14,055 nucleotides of DNA from contig DLOY01000056.1 in the NCBI GenBank assembly GCA_002478545.1, forward strand, positions 1-14,055, written 5' to 3'. Both the position numbers and the translations under genes were made by a program. The notes under the pieces are model-generated. The model had not been told where the DNA came from, searched no databases, and worked only from the letters and a program-made list of their open reading frames with translations. The stretch is from Micrococcales bacterium UBA7472. Lineage in GTDB: Bacteria; Actinomycetota; Actinomycetes; Actinomycetales; Microbacteriaceae. This document shows, piece after piece, positions 6,452-13,688 of the stretch. The first letter of the stretch is position 1, and every line of letters begins with the position of its first letter.

Positions 6452-7242
6452 TGTTTCGGCGCAAAAATAAAGAGCGCCGCATGTCCTTGGGTTCCCACCT
6501 TAGGGAACTGCGCGTCAGGCTGACATGGTCGGCATTATTCATAGCTGTAGGCTCCGTCGGTGGCTGGTACCTATTCGATCCGATCTTCGCACTGCTTCAA
6601 GAGCCTCTTTTTGAAGTAACTGAGGCTCGCGGCATCGATGCTGTAGTGAACTTCGGCACCGTGGTAGCCGCATTTGACCTGAGAATCCAGCTATCGATTT
6701 TCTTTGGCGTGGTCATGACCGCTCCGCTTTGGCTTTATAACATCTGGGCATTTGTCGCCCCAGGCCTGAAGACAAAAGAAAAGCGCTATGCACTTGGGTT
6801 TGTCGTTGCTGCTCTTCCGCTCTTCCTGACCGGTGCCTGGTTCGCCTGGACGAACCTCCCGAGATTCGTGGTCGGCCTCATTGGATTCACGCCAGAGGGC
6901 TCAACCAACGTCATCAACGCCGCCGAATACGTGCTGTTTGCCATTCGCGTGCTGTTGCTGTTTGGTCTGTCGTTTGTGATGCCGGTGGTGCTGGTATTGA
7001 TGAACTTCGCCGGACTTACTACCGCTAAGGGGATCCTAAAGTCCTGGCGTGTGGCTGTATTGATCATGGCGATTCTGGCTGCGCTCGCAACCCCTGCCGC
7101 AGAGCCTTTCTCGATGTTCCTTCTGATGATTCCACTGATGGCGTTGTACTTCGCCTCCATTGGAGTCGCTCACCTCAACGACAAGCGCAGGGAGCGAAAG
7201 CTGGCAAAGACACTGGCTTCGGAACCTGAAGCCAGTGAATGA
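6451..7242 (+). CDS. tatC: Sec-independent protein translocase subunit TatC
   Basis: 263 residues with six predicted membrane helices. The N-terminal cytoplasmic signature SHLRELRVRL (15-24) and the first-loop segment YNIWAFVAPGLKTKEKR (96-112), containing the conserved Glu110, form the twin-arginine signal-peptide binding site. Later conserved features are LATPAAEPFSM (212-222), where the family more often has Asp than this Glu218, and a basic cytoplasmic C-terminus. TatC is the receptor of the Tat export pathway. Start is the ATG overlapping the tatA stop (TAATG). The end overlaps the GTG of helY by eight bases. tatA-tatC-helY order matches M. tuberculosis. Confidence 0.97.
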   Translation: MFRRKNKERRMSLGSHLRELRVRLTWSALFIAVGSVGGWYLFDPIFALLQEPLFEVTEARGIDAVVNFGTVVAAFDLRIQLSIFFGVVMTAPLWLYNIWAFVAPGLKTKEKRYALGFVVAALPLFLTGAWFAWTNLPRFVVGLIGFTPEGSTNVINAAEYVLFAIRVLLLFGLSFVMPVVLVLMNFAGLTTAKGILKSWRVAVLIMAILAALATPAAEPFSMFLLMIPLMALYFASIGVAHLNDKRRERKLAKTLASEPEASE

Positions 7243-9679
7243 ACTTAGCCCCTCCGAGCGCTATAAGCTCGCGAAGCAGAGGGCCAAGTTTTTGCAACTC
7301 GAGGAATTCTCGGCAGGTCTAAAGTTCCCGCTGGACAAGTTTCAAGTCGATGCCTGCCAAGCACTAGAGAGTGGCTTTGGGGTCTTAGTTGCTGCACCAA
7401 CTGGAGCCGGAAAGACTGTGGTGGGGGAGTTCGCTATCCATCTGGCTGTTCAGAGTGGCAAGAAAGTCTTCTACACCACCCCGATAAAGGCGCTCAGTAA
7501 TCAAAAGTTTGCAGAGCTGGTCGCCCGATACGGTCGCGACCAGGTGGGCCTGTTGACCGGCGATACCAACAACAACTCAGATGCTCAAATCGTTGTCATG
7601 ACCACTGAGGTATTGCGAAACATGATCTATGCCACATCGATGGCACTTAGGGATCTTGCATATGTGGTCATGGACGAGGTGCATTACCTGGCAGATCGCT
7701 TCCGTGGAGCGGTATGGGAAGAGGTCATTCTTCACCTTCCGAAAGATGTGTTGGTGGTTTCGCTCTCCGCAACGGTTTCTAACGCGGAGGAGTTTGGAGC
7801 ATGGCTTGCAGAGGTTCGCGGCAACACCAAGGTGATCGTCTCGGAACACAGACCGGTTCCCCTGCACCAACACGTCCTCTTTGGTGACGAAGTTCTGGAG
7901 CTATTCGAAACTGGCTCGAAGCAGATGCGAGTGAACCCTGAATTGCTCAAGAAGCACCAGGCCAGAGCTAGGGGTCCAATTCAACGTCGAGGCAAGTGGG
8001 GTGGGGGTAACTACCAAAGCGGCCCGCGTCATGCGGCCATGCATCAATCGGGCCGACTGGAAAAGCCTGAGATCGTTGATGTTCTGGGGCAGCAGGGTCT
8101 ACTTCCTGCAATCTTCTTCATTTTCTCTAGGGCAGGGTGCGAGAAAGCCGTTGAGAGTTGTCGGAGATCTGGACTGAGACTGACCACCAAAGAGGAGCAG
8201 CAGGAGATCAGACGCGTTGCTGAGGCCCGCTGCACTCAAATCGCAGATGAAGATCTAGACACACTCGGTTATTTTGACTGGCTCAGCTCTTTGGAGCGCG
8301 GTGTTGCGGCCCACCACGCCGGAATGCTGCCGGCGTTCAAAGAGGTTGTGGAGGAGCTCTTCCTTCGCAAGCTCGTAAAAGTTGTGTTCGCCACGGAAAC
8401 ACTCGCGCTCGGAATCAACATGCCGGCTCGAACCGTAGTCCTGGAGCGCCTCGACAAGTACAACGGTGAGTCGAGAGTCAACATCACCGCAGGGGAGTAC
8501 ACCCAGTTAACTGGCCGCGCAGGTCGCCGTGGAATTGATACCGAGGGGCACTCGGTCATCGTTTGGGGAAACCAGCTGGATCCGAACCTGGTTGCCGGTC
8601 TGGCATCAAAGCGCACTTACCCGCTGAATTCGAGCTTCAAACCCACCTACAACATGGCGGTAAATCTAATTTCAGCCTTCGGAGCCAGGCGAGCCAGCAA
8701 GGTCTTGGAGCGCTCCTTCGCGCAGTTTCAGGCTGACCGGTCAGTGGTTGGCTTGGCCAGGGTGATTGCGGACAAACAGGAGTCTTTGGAAGGTTATGAG
8801 AAGGCCCTAAGCTGCCACCTCGGCAACTTCATTGAGTATTCCGGGATGCGCCGCGAGCTGACAGATCTCGAAAGAAGCGGTGCTCAGAGTAAGCATCGCG
8901 CGGGGAAAGACATTCGAATGTCCAAGGGTCAGCGTCAGCTGGACATGAGGATCGCGGAGCTAAAACGTGAACTGCGCGCCCATCCCTGCCACGGTTGCGC
9001 CGACCGAGAGTCGCACGCACGTTGGGGCGAGCGCTATCACAAGCTACGCAAGGAGATTGATCAGGCCATCGCTCAGATCGAGGGTCGGACTAACCAGGTT
9101 GCTCGAGTCTTTGATCGCATTTGCCTACTTCTAACGGAGCTTGGTTACCTGGTCCCAAGCGATGACGACCTCGAGATCACTAACTCTGGTCTTCGACTCA
9201 GCAAGATTTATGGGGAACGAGACTTGCTAATTGCGGAGTGCATAAATCGCGGCGTTTGGTCACAACTCGATCCCGCAAGCCTGGCTGCACTTGCGACCGC
9301 ACTGGTCTATGAGGGCAGAAAAGACGAGGGTGATTATGAACCCAAGCTTCCCAAGGGCAACTTTAGAGAGGCTTTAGAGCAGACAGAGCTGATTCAAGAA
9401 CAGCTGTTGGAACTTCAGACCGAGTACCGCTTGCCCAAAGAGACCCAACTCGAGCTCAACCTCTGCTGGCCGATGTATCGATGGGCAACGGGAGCGAGGC
9501 TGGACGACGTTCTAAAGCTCTCGGGACTCCTACCGGGGGACTTCATTCGTTGGTCAAAGCAACTAGTTGACCTGCTGGATCAGTTAGCTCAGGGAGCGGA
9601 CCCACAACTGGCGGAGACCGCTTATAAAGCCATGGATTTAGTCAAGCGCGGCATTGTCGCAAACTCCTATTACGTCTGA
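7235..9679 (+). CDS. helY: Ski2/Mtr4-like DEVH-box RNA helicase HelY
   Basis: 814 residues from the GTG at 7235. The reading frame extends further upstream to an ATG at 7160, but that part is a shadow of tatC and homologues begin near the ELSPSERY segment. Superfamily 2 motifs, numbered from the GTG, are motif I APTGAGKT (54-61), motif II DEVH (147-150), motif III SAT (178-180), FSRAGCEKAV and ETLALGINMPARTVV in the second RecA domain, and motif VI QLTGRAGRRG (424-433). The C-terminal part carries a helical DSHCT-type domain ending at RGIVANSYYV. A cysteine-containing stretch HPCHGC in the middle could hold a metal. HelY is the actinobacterial relative of the exosome helicases Mtr4/Ski2 and presumably unwinds RNA for decay or maturation; its exact job is unsettled. 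It ends the tat operon, with 15 bp to lnt. Confidence 0.94.
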   Translation: MNELSPSERYKLAKQRAKFLQLEEFSAGLKFPLDKFQVDACQALESGFGVLVAAPTGAGKTVVGEFAIHLAVQSGKKVFYTTPIKALSNQKFAELVARYGRDQVGLLTGDTNNNSDAQIVVMTTEVLRNMIYATSMALRDLAYVVMDEVHYLADRFRGAVWEEVILHLPKDVLVVSLSATVSNAEEFGAWLAEVRGNTKVIVSEHRPVPLHQHVLFGDEVLELFETGSKQMRVNPELLKKHQARARGPIQRRGKWGGGNYQSGPRHAAMHQSGRLEKPEIVDVLGQQGLLPAIFFIFSRAGCEKAVESCRRSGLRLTTKEEQQEIRRVAEARCTQIADEDLDTLGYFDWLSSLERGVAAHHAGMLPAFKEVVEELFLRKLVKVVFATETLALGINMPARTVVLERLDKYNGESRVNITAGEYTQLTGRAGRRGIDTEGHSVIVWGNQLDPNLVAGLASKRTYPLNSSFKPTYNMAVNLISAFGARRASKVLERSFAQFQADRSVVGLARVIADKQESLEGYEKALSCHLGNFIEYSGMRRELTDLERSGAQSKHRAGKDIRMSKGQRQLDMRIAELKRELRAHPCHGCADRESHARWGERYHKLRKEIDQAIAQIEGRTNQVARVFDRICLLLTELGYLVPSDDDLEITNSGLRLSKIYGERDLLIAECINRGVWSQLDPASLAALATALVYEGRKDEGDYEPKLPKGNFREALEQTELIQEQLLELQTEYRLPKETQLELNLCWPMYRWATGARLDDVLKLSGLLPGDFIRWSKQLVDLLDQLAQGADPQLAETAYKAMDLVKRGIVANSYYV

Positions 9680-9682
9680 AGT

Positions 9683-9688
9683 TAGGCT
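9683..9688 (+). promoter_or_regulatory. Candidate -10 element (TAGGCT) for leaderless lnt
   Basis: TAGGCT lies six bases before the GTG at 9695, which places transcription start on the first base of the start codon. CAAACTC at 9660-9666 is spaced 17 bases upstream of the hexamer, exactly as in front of the HAD gene. AGG at 9684-9686 could instead act as ribosome site eight bases from the GTG if the gene is read through from helY, so the two readings cannot be separated by eye. Confidence 0.4.
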
Positions 9689-9694
9689 TGTTGG

Positions 9695-11194
9695 GTGCGC
9701 AAAGTAGAGCTATGGTGGCGGATACCGCTGGCCATGATTGGCGGCCTGCTCGCACTTTACATTTTCCCAACCGAGAACATCTGGGTGCTATCGCCACTGG
9801 TACCGGCCCTGATTCTGATTGCAACATTGGGGATGGGTTTTCGGCTTGCCCTGTTGACCGGCTTTCTTGCTGGTCAGGTTTACTACATCGCTCACATCGA
9901 GTGGCTCTCGCTGTATCTTGGACCAGTCCCGCTGCTTGCGCTAAGCACGCTGATGTCGATCTATTTCGCACTTGGGGTCGGTCTAACGAGCTGGCTATGG
10001 AAGAAGTTAAGTCCAAAGACTGCTCAGTACACCTGGTTCGCAATTTTGGCAGCAGCCGTATGGGTAATTCGCGAATGGCTGGCGATGAGCTTTCCATACG
10101 GTGGCTTTCCATGGTCGCGTCTTGGCATGGCACAAGCCCATGGACCCTGGGCAAACTGGGCTTATTTCGGTGGTATCAGCTTGGTCAGTTTTGCAGTGGC
10201 ACTACTGGGTTCACTGCTCGCGGTGATCGCACTTGGAGCGCGCAAGCGTGGTTTTCCGATGCGCCTGGCGGCAATTTGCGCCGCGTTGATTGCAACGCTG
10301 CCTGCGATTGTCCCGCTGGGTCTATTGAATCAGACAGACAGGTTTGCAACCATCGCTGCGGTCCAGGGAAATGCTAACGCGGGGCTGTTTTCAAACCTCA
10401 CGCCTGGAACCATTCTGAAGAACCATATTCAGGCCACGAAATTAGTGTCAGAGTCTGAGCTCGCTGATGAGCTAGACCTAATCGTTTGGCCCGAAAACGC
10501 CTCCGATGTTGACCCGCTTCGCTCAGCGGAGGCCAGGGGAGCTATAGACAAAATTGCTCGGGAGTTTGATGCGCCATTCACCTTTGGGACCATCACAAAG
10601 TCTGGCGAAGATGTCTACAACTCAACGCTGCTGTGGTCTCCGAAAGCCGGGCTAATTGATCAATATGACAAAAAGCGACCCGTACCATTTGCCGAGTTTG
10701 TCCCAGATCGTGCTTTCTGGCGGGCTTTAGCGCCTGATTTAATCGACCTTGTACCCAGGGGTTACAGCTTTGGAGTGCGAGATGGCATCTTCGAACTCGA
10801 GCAGTTCACGGCCGGCAGCTTGATTTGTTTCGAAATCGCCATTGATCAGATACCTAGAGAGTTGGCCGGGGGTGGTGCGGAGGTAATCCTCTCCCAAACC
10901 AATAACGCTGACTTTGGTTATTCCGATGAGACCTATCAGCAAGCCGCAATCGCCAAATTGCGGGCGATTGAAACTGGGCGTTCCGTTGTGAATATCTCCA
11001 CGGTTGGCCTCAGTGCCATCTACTTGCCGGATGGTAAAACTTTGAATGAGCTCACCTGGTACCAACCCGGAGCCATGGTCAATAAGGTCCCGCTCTACTC
11101 GGGAATAACCCCAGCCGTTTTCATCGGGGGCTGGATTGACGCCCTGATTGCCGCACTGGGGCTCATCGCAATTGTGGTGATGAGACGAAGATGA
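9695..11194 (+). CDS. lnt: Apolipoprotein N-acyltransferase Lnt
   Basis: 499 residues, GTG start. About six to seven N-terminal membrane helices (residues 8-212) precede a nitrilase-fold catalytic domain (about 215-470) and a last membrane helix near 472-496. The catalytic Glu-Lys-Cys triad of the family is visible: Glu267 in VWPENAS, Lys326 in YDKKRPVPFAEFVP, and Cys378 in SLICFEIAID. The enzyme transfers a third acyl chain to the N-terminal cysteine of diacylglyceryl lipoproteins on the outer membrane face; the FKBP lipoprotein upstream is a possible client. In M. tuberculosis this domain is fused to the mannosyltransferase as Ppm1; here the two are separate genes joined by an ATGA overlap. 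The gene probably has its own leaderless promoter. Confidence 0.95.
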   Translation: MRKVELWWRIPLAMIGGLLALYIFPTENIWVLSPLVPALILIATLGMGFRLALLTGFLAGQVYYIAHIEWLSLYLGPVPLLALSTLMSIYFALGVGLTSWLWKKLSPKTAQYTWFAILAAAVWVIREWLAMSFPYGGFPWSRLGMAQAHGPWANWAYFGGISLVSFAVALLGSLLAVIALGARKRGFPMRLAAICAALIATLPAIVPLGLLNQTDRFATIAAVQGNANAGLFSNLTPGTILKNHIQATKLVSESELADELDLIVWPENASDVDPLRSAEARGAIDKIAREFDAPFTFGTITKSGEDVYNSTLLWSPKAGLIDQYDKKRPVPFAEFVPDRAFWRALAPDLIDLVPRGYSFGVRDGIFELEQFTAGSLICFEIAIDQIPRELAGGGAEVILSQTNNADFGYSDETYQQAAIAKLRAIETGRSVVNISTVGLSAIYLPDGKTLNELTWYQPGAMVNKVPLYSGITPAVFIGGWIDALIAALGLIAIVVMRRR

Positions 11195-11895
11195 AAACCT
11201 TAGTCCTGATGCCGACCTACAACGAGGCGGCCGGAATTGTCCACTCTCTGGAGCACTTACTTCAAGTGAACCAAGACGTCGATGTTTTGATTATCGATGA
11301 CAACTCTCCAGATGGGACTGCTGACCTGGTTGAGAAACTGTCGAAAAGTAGCGCTCGGGTCTCATTGCTCAAACGCGAGGGCAAAGAGGGGCTTGGAAAG
11401 GCATACCTTGCAGGCTACCGCTGGGGATTAGCGGCGGGGTATCAGCGCCTAGTTCAAATGGATGCCGATGGATCGCATCGCCCGGAAGATCTTTCAAAAC
11501 TTCTCGAATCCGAATCACCACTCGTCATTGGATCTCGCTGGGTAAGCGGGGGAGCGGTCGAGAATTGGCCGCTTCACAGACAGCTGATCAGTCGATTTGG
11601 AAACATCTATGCAGCGGCTGCCACAGGATTGAAAATCCGGGACCTGACTGCGGGATTTCGGGTGTACAGCGCTGAACTTATTCAGCAACTTCAGCTTTCA
11701 GATCTTGAGGCCCAAGGATATGGGTTTCAAGTGGAAATGACTCGCAGGGTTGCCAAGTTAGGCGTAGAAATCACCGAGGTGCCGATAACTTTCATTGAGC
11801 GCGAGAGTGGGGCATCCAAGATGACGCGCGGGATTGTGCTGGAAGCCTTTTGGCTTTGCACCAAATGGGGGATTCAGAGGCTAATTAGGCGGTGA
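11191..11895 (+). CDS. ppm1: Polyprenol monophosphomannose synthase (dolichol-phosphate-mannose synthase-like, GT2)
   Basis: 234-residue glycosyltransferase family 2 enzyme. It transfers mannose from GDP-mannose to polyprenyl phosphate, giving the donor for extracytoplasmic mannosylation of lipoglycans or proteins. Visible motifs are MPTYNE (7-12), IDDNSPDGT (35-43), the metal-binding MDADGSH with the DxD pair Asp91/Asp93 (90-96), GSRWVSGG (114-121) and DLTAGFRVY (151-159). There is no C-terminal membrane domain, so it is a soluble or peripheral form that may rely on Lnt for anchoring, as shown in mycobacteria where the Lnt-like part stimulates the catalytic part. ATG overlaps the lnt stop (ATGA). 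The last 11 bases overlap the 3' end of rbpA on the other strand. Confidence 0.93.
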   Translation: MKTLVLMPTYNEAAGIVHSLEHLLQVNQDVDVLIIDDNSPDGTADLVEKLSKSSARVSLLKREGKEGLGKAYLAGYRWGLAAGYQRLVQMDADGSHRPEDLSKLLESESPLVIGSRWVSGGAVENWPLHRQLISRFGNIYAAAATGLKIRDLTAGFRVYSAELIQQLQLSDLEAQGYGFQVEMTRRVAKLGVEITEVPITFIERESGASKMTRGIVLEAFWLCTKWGIQRLIRR

Positions 11896-12244
11896 GTTTG
11901 CCAGCAGAGCGACGAGCTCTCATGTCCGCCAAAACCTCTGCCAGAAGCTCTTCTAGCTCTTCCCTAGAACGGCGCTCCAAAACCATGTCGTAGTGAGTCC
12001 TGGGCCCATCTTCCTCTGACTCTGCTAGATCAACTGGATTTCCATTTTCAAGTCGAACCGCAATCAGCTCACACTTCTTGCATTCCCAAGTGTTTGGAAG
12101 CTCAGCTGTCGCCGAAAAAACCAAATTGAATTCGTGCTCATCAGGGCACCGGAAATTCACGGTGACTCTGGGGGAGAACTCAACACCTGATTCAGTCTCA
12201 AGCGACTGTGCTCCGAGGCGCATGCCTCGCATTGTTTCAGCCAT
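11885..12244 (-). CDS. rbpA: RNA polymerase-binding protein RbpA
   Basis: 119 residues. An actinobacterial protein that binds the group 1 sigma factor and RNA polymerase and stabilises the open promoter complex. The N-terminal tail (MRGMRLGAQSLETE) is typical. The zinc-binding core follows, with FRCPDEHEF (Cys33) and WECKKC (Cys56, Cys59). The basic linker and the C-terminal sigma-interaction helices (about 80-112, THYDMVLERRSREELEELL) end the protein. The start at 12244 is set by a strong GGGAGGA site four to five bases upstream; the longer frame from 12283 includes that site and is rejected. Location beside ppm1 matches M. tuberculosis. Its coding end overlaps ppm1 tail to tail by 11 bp. 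Confidence 0.96.
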   Translation of the reverse strand: MAETMRGMRLGAQSLETESGVEFSPRVTVNFRCPDEHEFNLVFSATAELPNTWECKKCELIAVRLENGNPVDLAESEEDGPRTHYDMVLERRSREELEELLAEVLADMRARRSAGKLTA

Positions 12245-12249
12245 GGTTT

Positions 12250-12255
12250 CCTCCC
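12250..12255 (-). promoter_or_regulatory. Strong Shine-Dalgarno site fixing the rbpA start
   Basis: On the minus strand GGGAGGA lies immediately upstream of AACC-ATG. This is the best ribosome site in the window, and it decides between the ATG at 12244 and the in-frame ATG at 12283. Most other genes here use coupled or apparently leaderless starts, so the strong site fits a highly expressed protein. Confidence 0.8.
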
Positions 12256-12268
12256 GTTTAGTTAGGAG

Positions 12269-12295
12269 AACCTCGGCGAGCATCGGATAAGTCCC
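12269..12295 (-). promoter_or_regulatory. Possible SigR/SigH-type promoter of rbpA
   Basis: On the minus strand GGGACT (12290-12295) is followed after 18 bases by GTT (12269-12271). That resembles the SigR/SigH consensus GGAAT/C-N18-19-GTT with one mismatch in the -35 (C for A). Transcription would start near 12260 and leave a short leader containing the strong ribosome site. Streptomyces rbpA is known to have a SigR-dependent promoter. No TAnnnT -10 is visible anywhere between 12245 and 12320 on this strand, which favours a non-housekeeping promoter. This is suggestive only. Confidence 0.3.
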
Positions 12296-12321
12296 GATTT
12301 GCAGTTATTTTCAGGAAACAC

Positions 12322-13062
12322 TCAGTTCATAAGGTCGACTCGGTCGCTGACCACTCCAGCGGCACCCAGCTCGATGAGTCGGTCACGCTCTGCCGGATCG
12401 TTCACGGTCCAGAAATGGGCCTCAATTCCATGCTTTGTGAGGCGATCCAAAAAGCCGCGCTCTGCAAAGGTGATGCCATACATCCTCGGAGGTATTTGGA
12501 AAGCATCGATATCCCTTACCGCAAGACCAAAGCCAAGACCCCCGAGCCTGTGACTGAGATAGGCGAGTGCGACCTCACGCATCGAGGCGCTGGTTGCCAC
12601 TGGGGCACTCAGGAGTTTCAGGGCTCGGCGGCGGCGATTAGAGGAAAAACTGGATACTAAAACCCGGTCATGAGCGGCGAAACGTTCGATTTCAGAAACA
12701 GTTGGTCGAATGGCGCGTTTTGCCTTGATGTCCAGATTGAGCTTCGCCCCAAGCTCCAAACCCTCGGCCAGCGTCGGCACGACGGACTCACCCTTGAGTC
12801 GGATGGACCGCAAGTCTTTGAGATTGAGATCAGCGATTGCGCTGTCCACCCCTGCAACTCGGCTCAGATCTTCGTCGTGAAAAAGAACTGCCACTTGATC
12901 TTTGGTGGCGTGGACATCCGACTCGATGTGAGTGGCACCGTGTGCAATAGCGTGCTCAAAAGCGGCGAGGGAGTTCTCGGCCACTGTCTCTAGGTGCTCA
13001 CTGAGGCCGCGGTGGGCAAACAAGCGGGGAAGCGGTCCATCGAAATAGGAAGTTCGAGCCAT
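12322..13062 (-). CDS. Glycerophosphodiester phosphodiesterase (GDPD family)
   Basis: 246 residues, usual for the soluble UgpQ-like form, with no signal peptide. The enzyme cleaves glycerophosphodiesters to sn-glycerol 3-phosphate and an alcohol, recycling phospholipid breakdown products. Motifs are LFAHRG with His17-Arg18, IESDVHATKD with Glu47 and Asp49, and VLFHDEDLSRV with His62; these give the metal-binding and catalytic residues. The C-terminal part has AHFWTVND and LIELGAAGVVSD, typical of the TIM-barrel end. AGAGG four bases before the ATG serves as ribosome site. It lies 77 bp upstream of rbpA on the same strand and diverges from the YczE-like gene with only 20 bp between start codons. 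Confidence 0.94.
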   Translation of the reverse strand: MARTSYFDGPLPRLFAHRGLSEHLETVAENSLAAFEHAIAHGATHIESDVHATKDQVAVLFHDEDLSRVAGVDSAIADLNLKDLRSIRLKGESVVPTLAEGLELGAKLNLDIKAKRAIRPTVSEIERFAAHDRVLVSSFSSNRRRRALKLLSAPVATSASMREVALAYLSHRLGGLGFGLAVRDIDAFQIPPRMYGITFAERGFLDRLTKHGIEAHFWTVNDPAERDRLIELGAAGVVSDRVDLMN

Positions 13063-13070
13063 CTGACCTC

Positions 13071-13076
13071 TAGTCT
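13071..13076 (+). promoter_or_regulatory. Candidate -10 element (TAGTCT), leaderless yczE-like gene
   Basis: TAGTCT lies six bases before the GTG at 13083, placing transcription start on the first base of the codon. There is no Shine-Dalgarno sequence between it and the GTG. The context TAGTCTTGTCTGGTG closely resembles the lnt context TAGGCTTGTTGGGTG. No good -35 is visible. Confidence 0.45.
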
Positions 13077-13082
13077 TGTCTG

Positions 13083-13688
13083 GTGCCCAAGTCTAGTTTC
13101 AGCTTCCGCCTCATCAAGTTACTAGTGGGGCTATTCATCTACGGCATTGGCGTTGCCATGATGGTGAAGGCGGGCATCGGAGTTGCCCCGTGGGATGTTT
13201 TCGCTCAGGGAATATCCAAGCAAACTGGAATCAGTTTTGGTCAGTCAACCATCGTGGTTTCTGCCCTGGTTCTTTTGCTATGGATTCCACTTCGAGTGAA
13301 GCCCGGGCTTGGCTCAGTGCTCAACGCGATCTTGATAGGCGTGTTCGCGGATCTTGCAATGCCGTATTTGCCTGATTTTGATTCGTATTTTGCCCGGCTT
13401 GCGCTTCTTCTCGGGGGCATGATCGTGGTGTCTTTTGCAACTGGCCTTTACATCTCATGCGGAATGGGCAAAGGCCCCAGGGACGGGCTCAACGTCGGAA
13501 TTGCTCAGCGCTTTAAGTTGCCCTTTTGGCAAGCCAGAACCGGCATCGAGATACTTGTGGTACTGGTTGGATTTCTATTGGGTGGGCAAGCGCGAGAGGG
13601 CACGCTTATCTTTGCGCTCCTGATTGGTTACTTGAACCAAATTTCATTGCGACTGTTTGGACTGGCAGATAAAGATGGCCGAGTCTAG
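13083..13688 (+). CDS. YczE/YitT-like integral membrane protein
   Basis: 201 residues, GTG start, about five membrane helices. It resembles the YczE/YyaS family of membrane proteins of unknown function found in Firmicutes and Actinobacteria; a transport role has been proposed but not shown. Two internally related segments are visible: GIGVAPWDVFAQGI (31-44) and GMGKGPRDGLNVGI (127-140) share a G-x-G-x-x-P-x-D-x-x-x-x-G-I pattern, each following a hydrophobic helix and each followed by an F/W-Q (GQS, WQA) turn. The protein may thus be a two-fold repeat. It overlaps the start of the Nudix gene by 14 bp. The family call is moderately firm; the function is open. Confidence 0.82.
   Translation: MPKSSFSFRLIKLLVGLFIYGIGVAMMVKAGIGVAPWDVFAQGISKQTGISFGQSTIVVSALVLLLWIPLRVKPGLGSVLNAILIGVFADLAMPYLPDFDSYFARLALLLGGMIVVSFATGLYISCGMGKGPRDGLNVGIAQRFKLPFWQARTGIEILVVLVGFLLGGQAREGTLIFALLIGYLNQISLRLFGLADKDGRV
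13090..13117 (-). promoter_or_regulatory. Candidate promoter of the GDPD gene (TTGATG-N16-TAGACT)
   Basis: On the minus strand TTGATG (13112-13117) is followed after 16 bases by TAGACT (13090-13095). The -35 matches TTGACA at four of six positions and the -10 is the same TAGACT hexamer seen before the HAD gene. Transcription would start near 13083 and give a leader of about 20 bases holding the AGAGG ribosome site of the GDPD gene. The promoter lies inside the first codons of the YczE-like gene, so the two genes would be transcribed towards each other across their 5' ends. Confidence 0.5.

Noticed and set aside
7160..7234. Upstream in-frame extension of helY with an ATG at 7160
   Set aside because: It lies wholly inside the tatC C-terminus in another frame, has low-complexity Ser/Thr content and no resemblance to helicases; the GTG at 7235 gives a usual N-terminus and a typical short overlap.
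9688..10377. 229-codon open frame on the plus strand inside lnt
   Set aside because: It is out of frame with a clear Lnt protein, is rich in Cys, Trp and Arg as frame shadows are, and shows no domain.
12245..12283. Longer rbpA start at 12283
   Set aside because: The extra 13 codons include the strong GGGAGGA ribosome site of the ATG at 12244, and RbpA homologues begin with the short tail seen from 12244.
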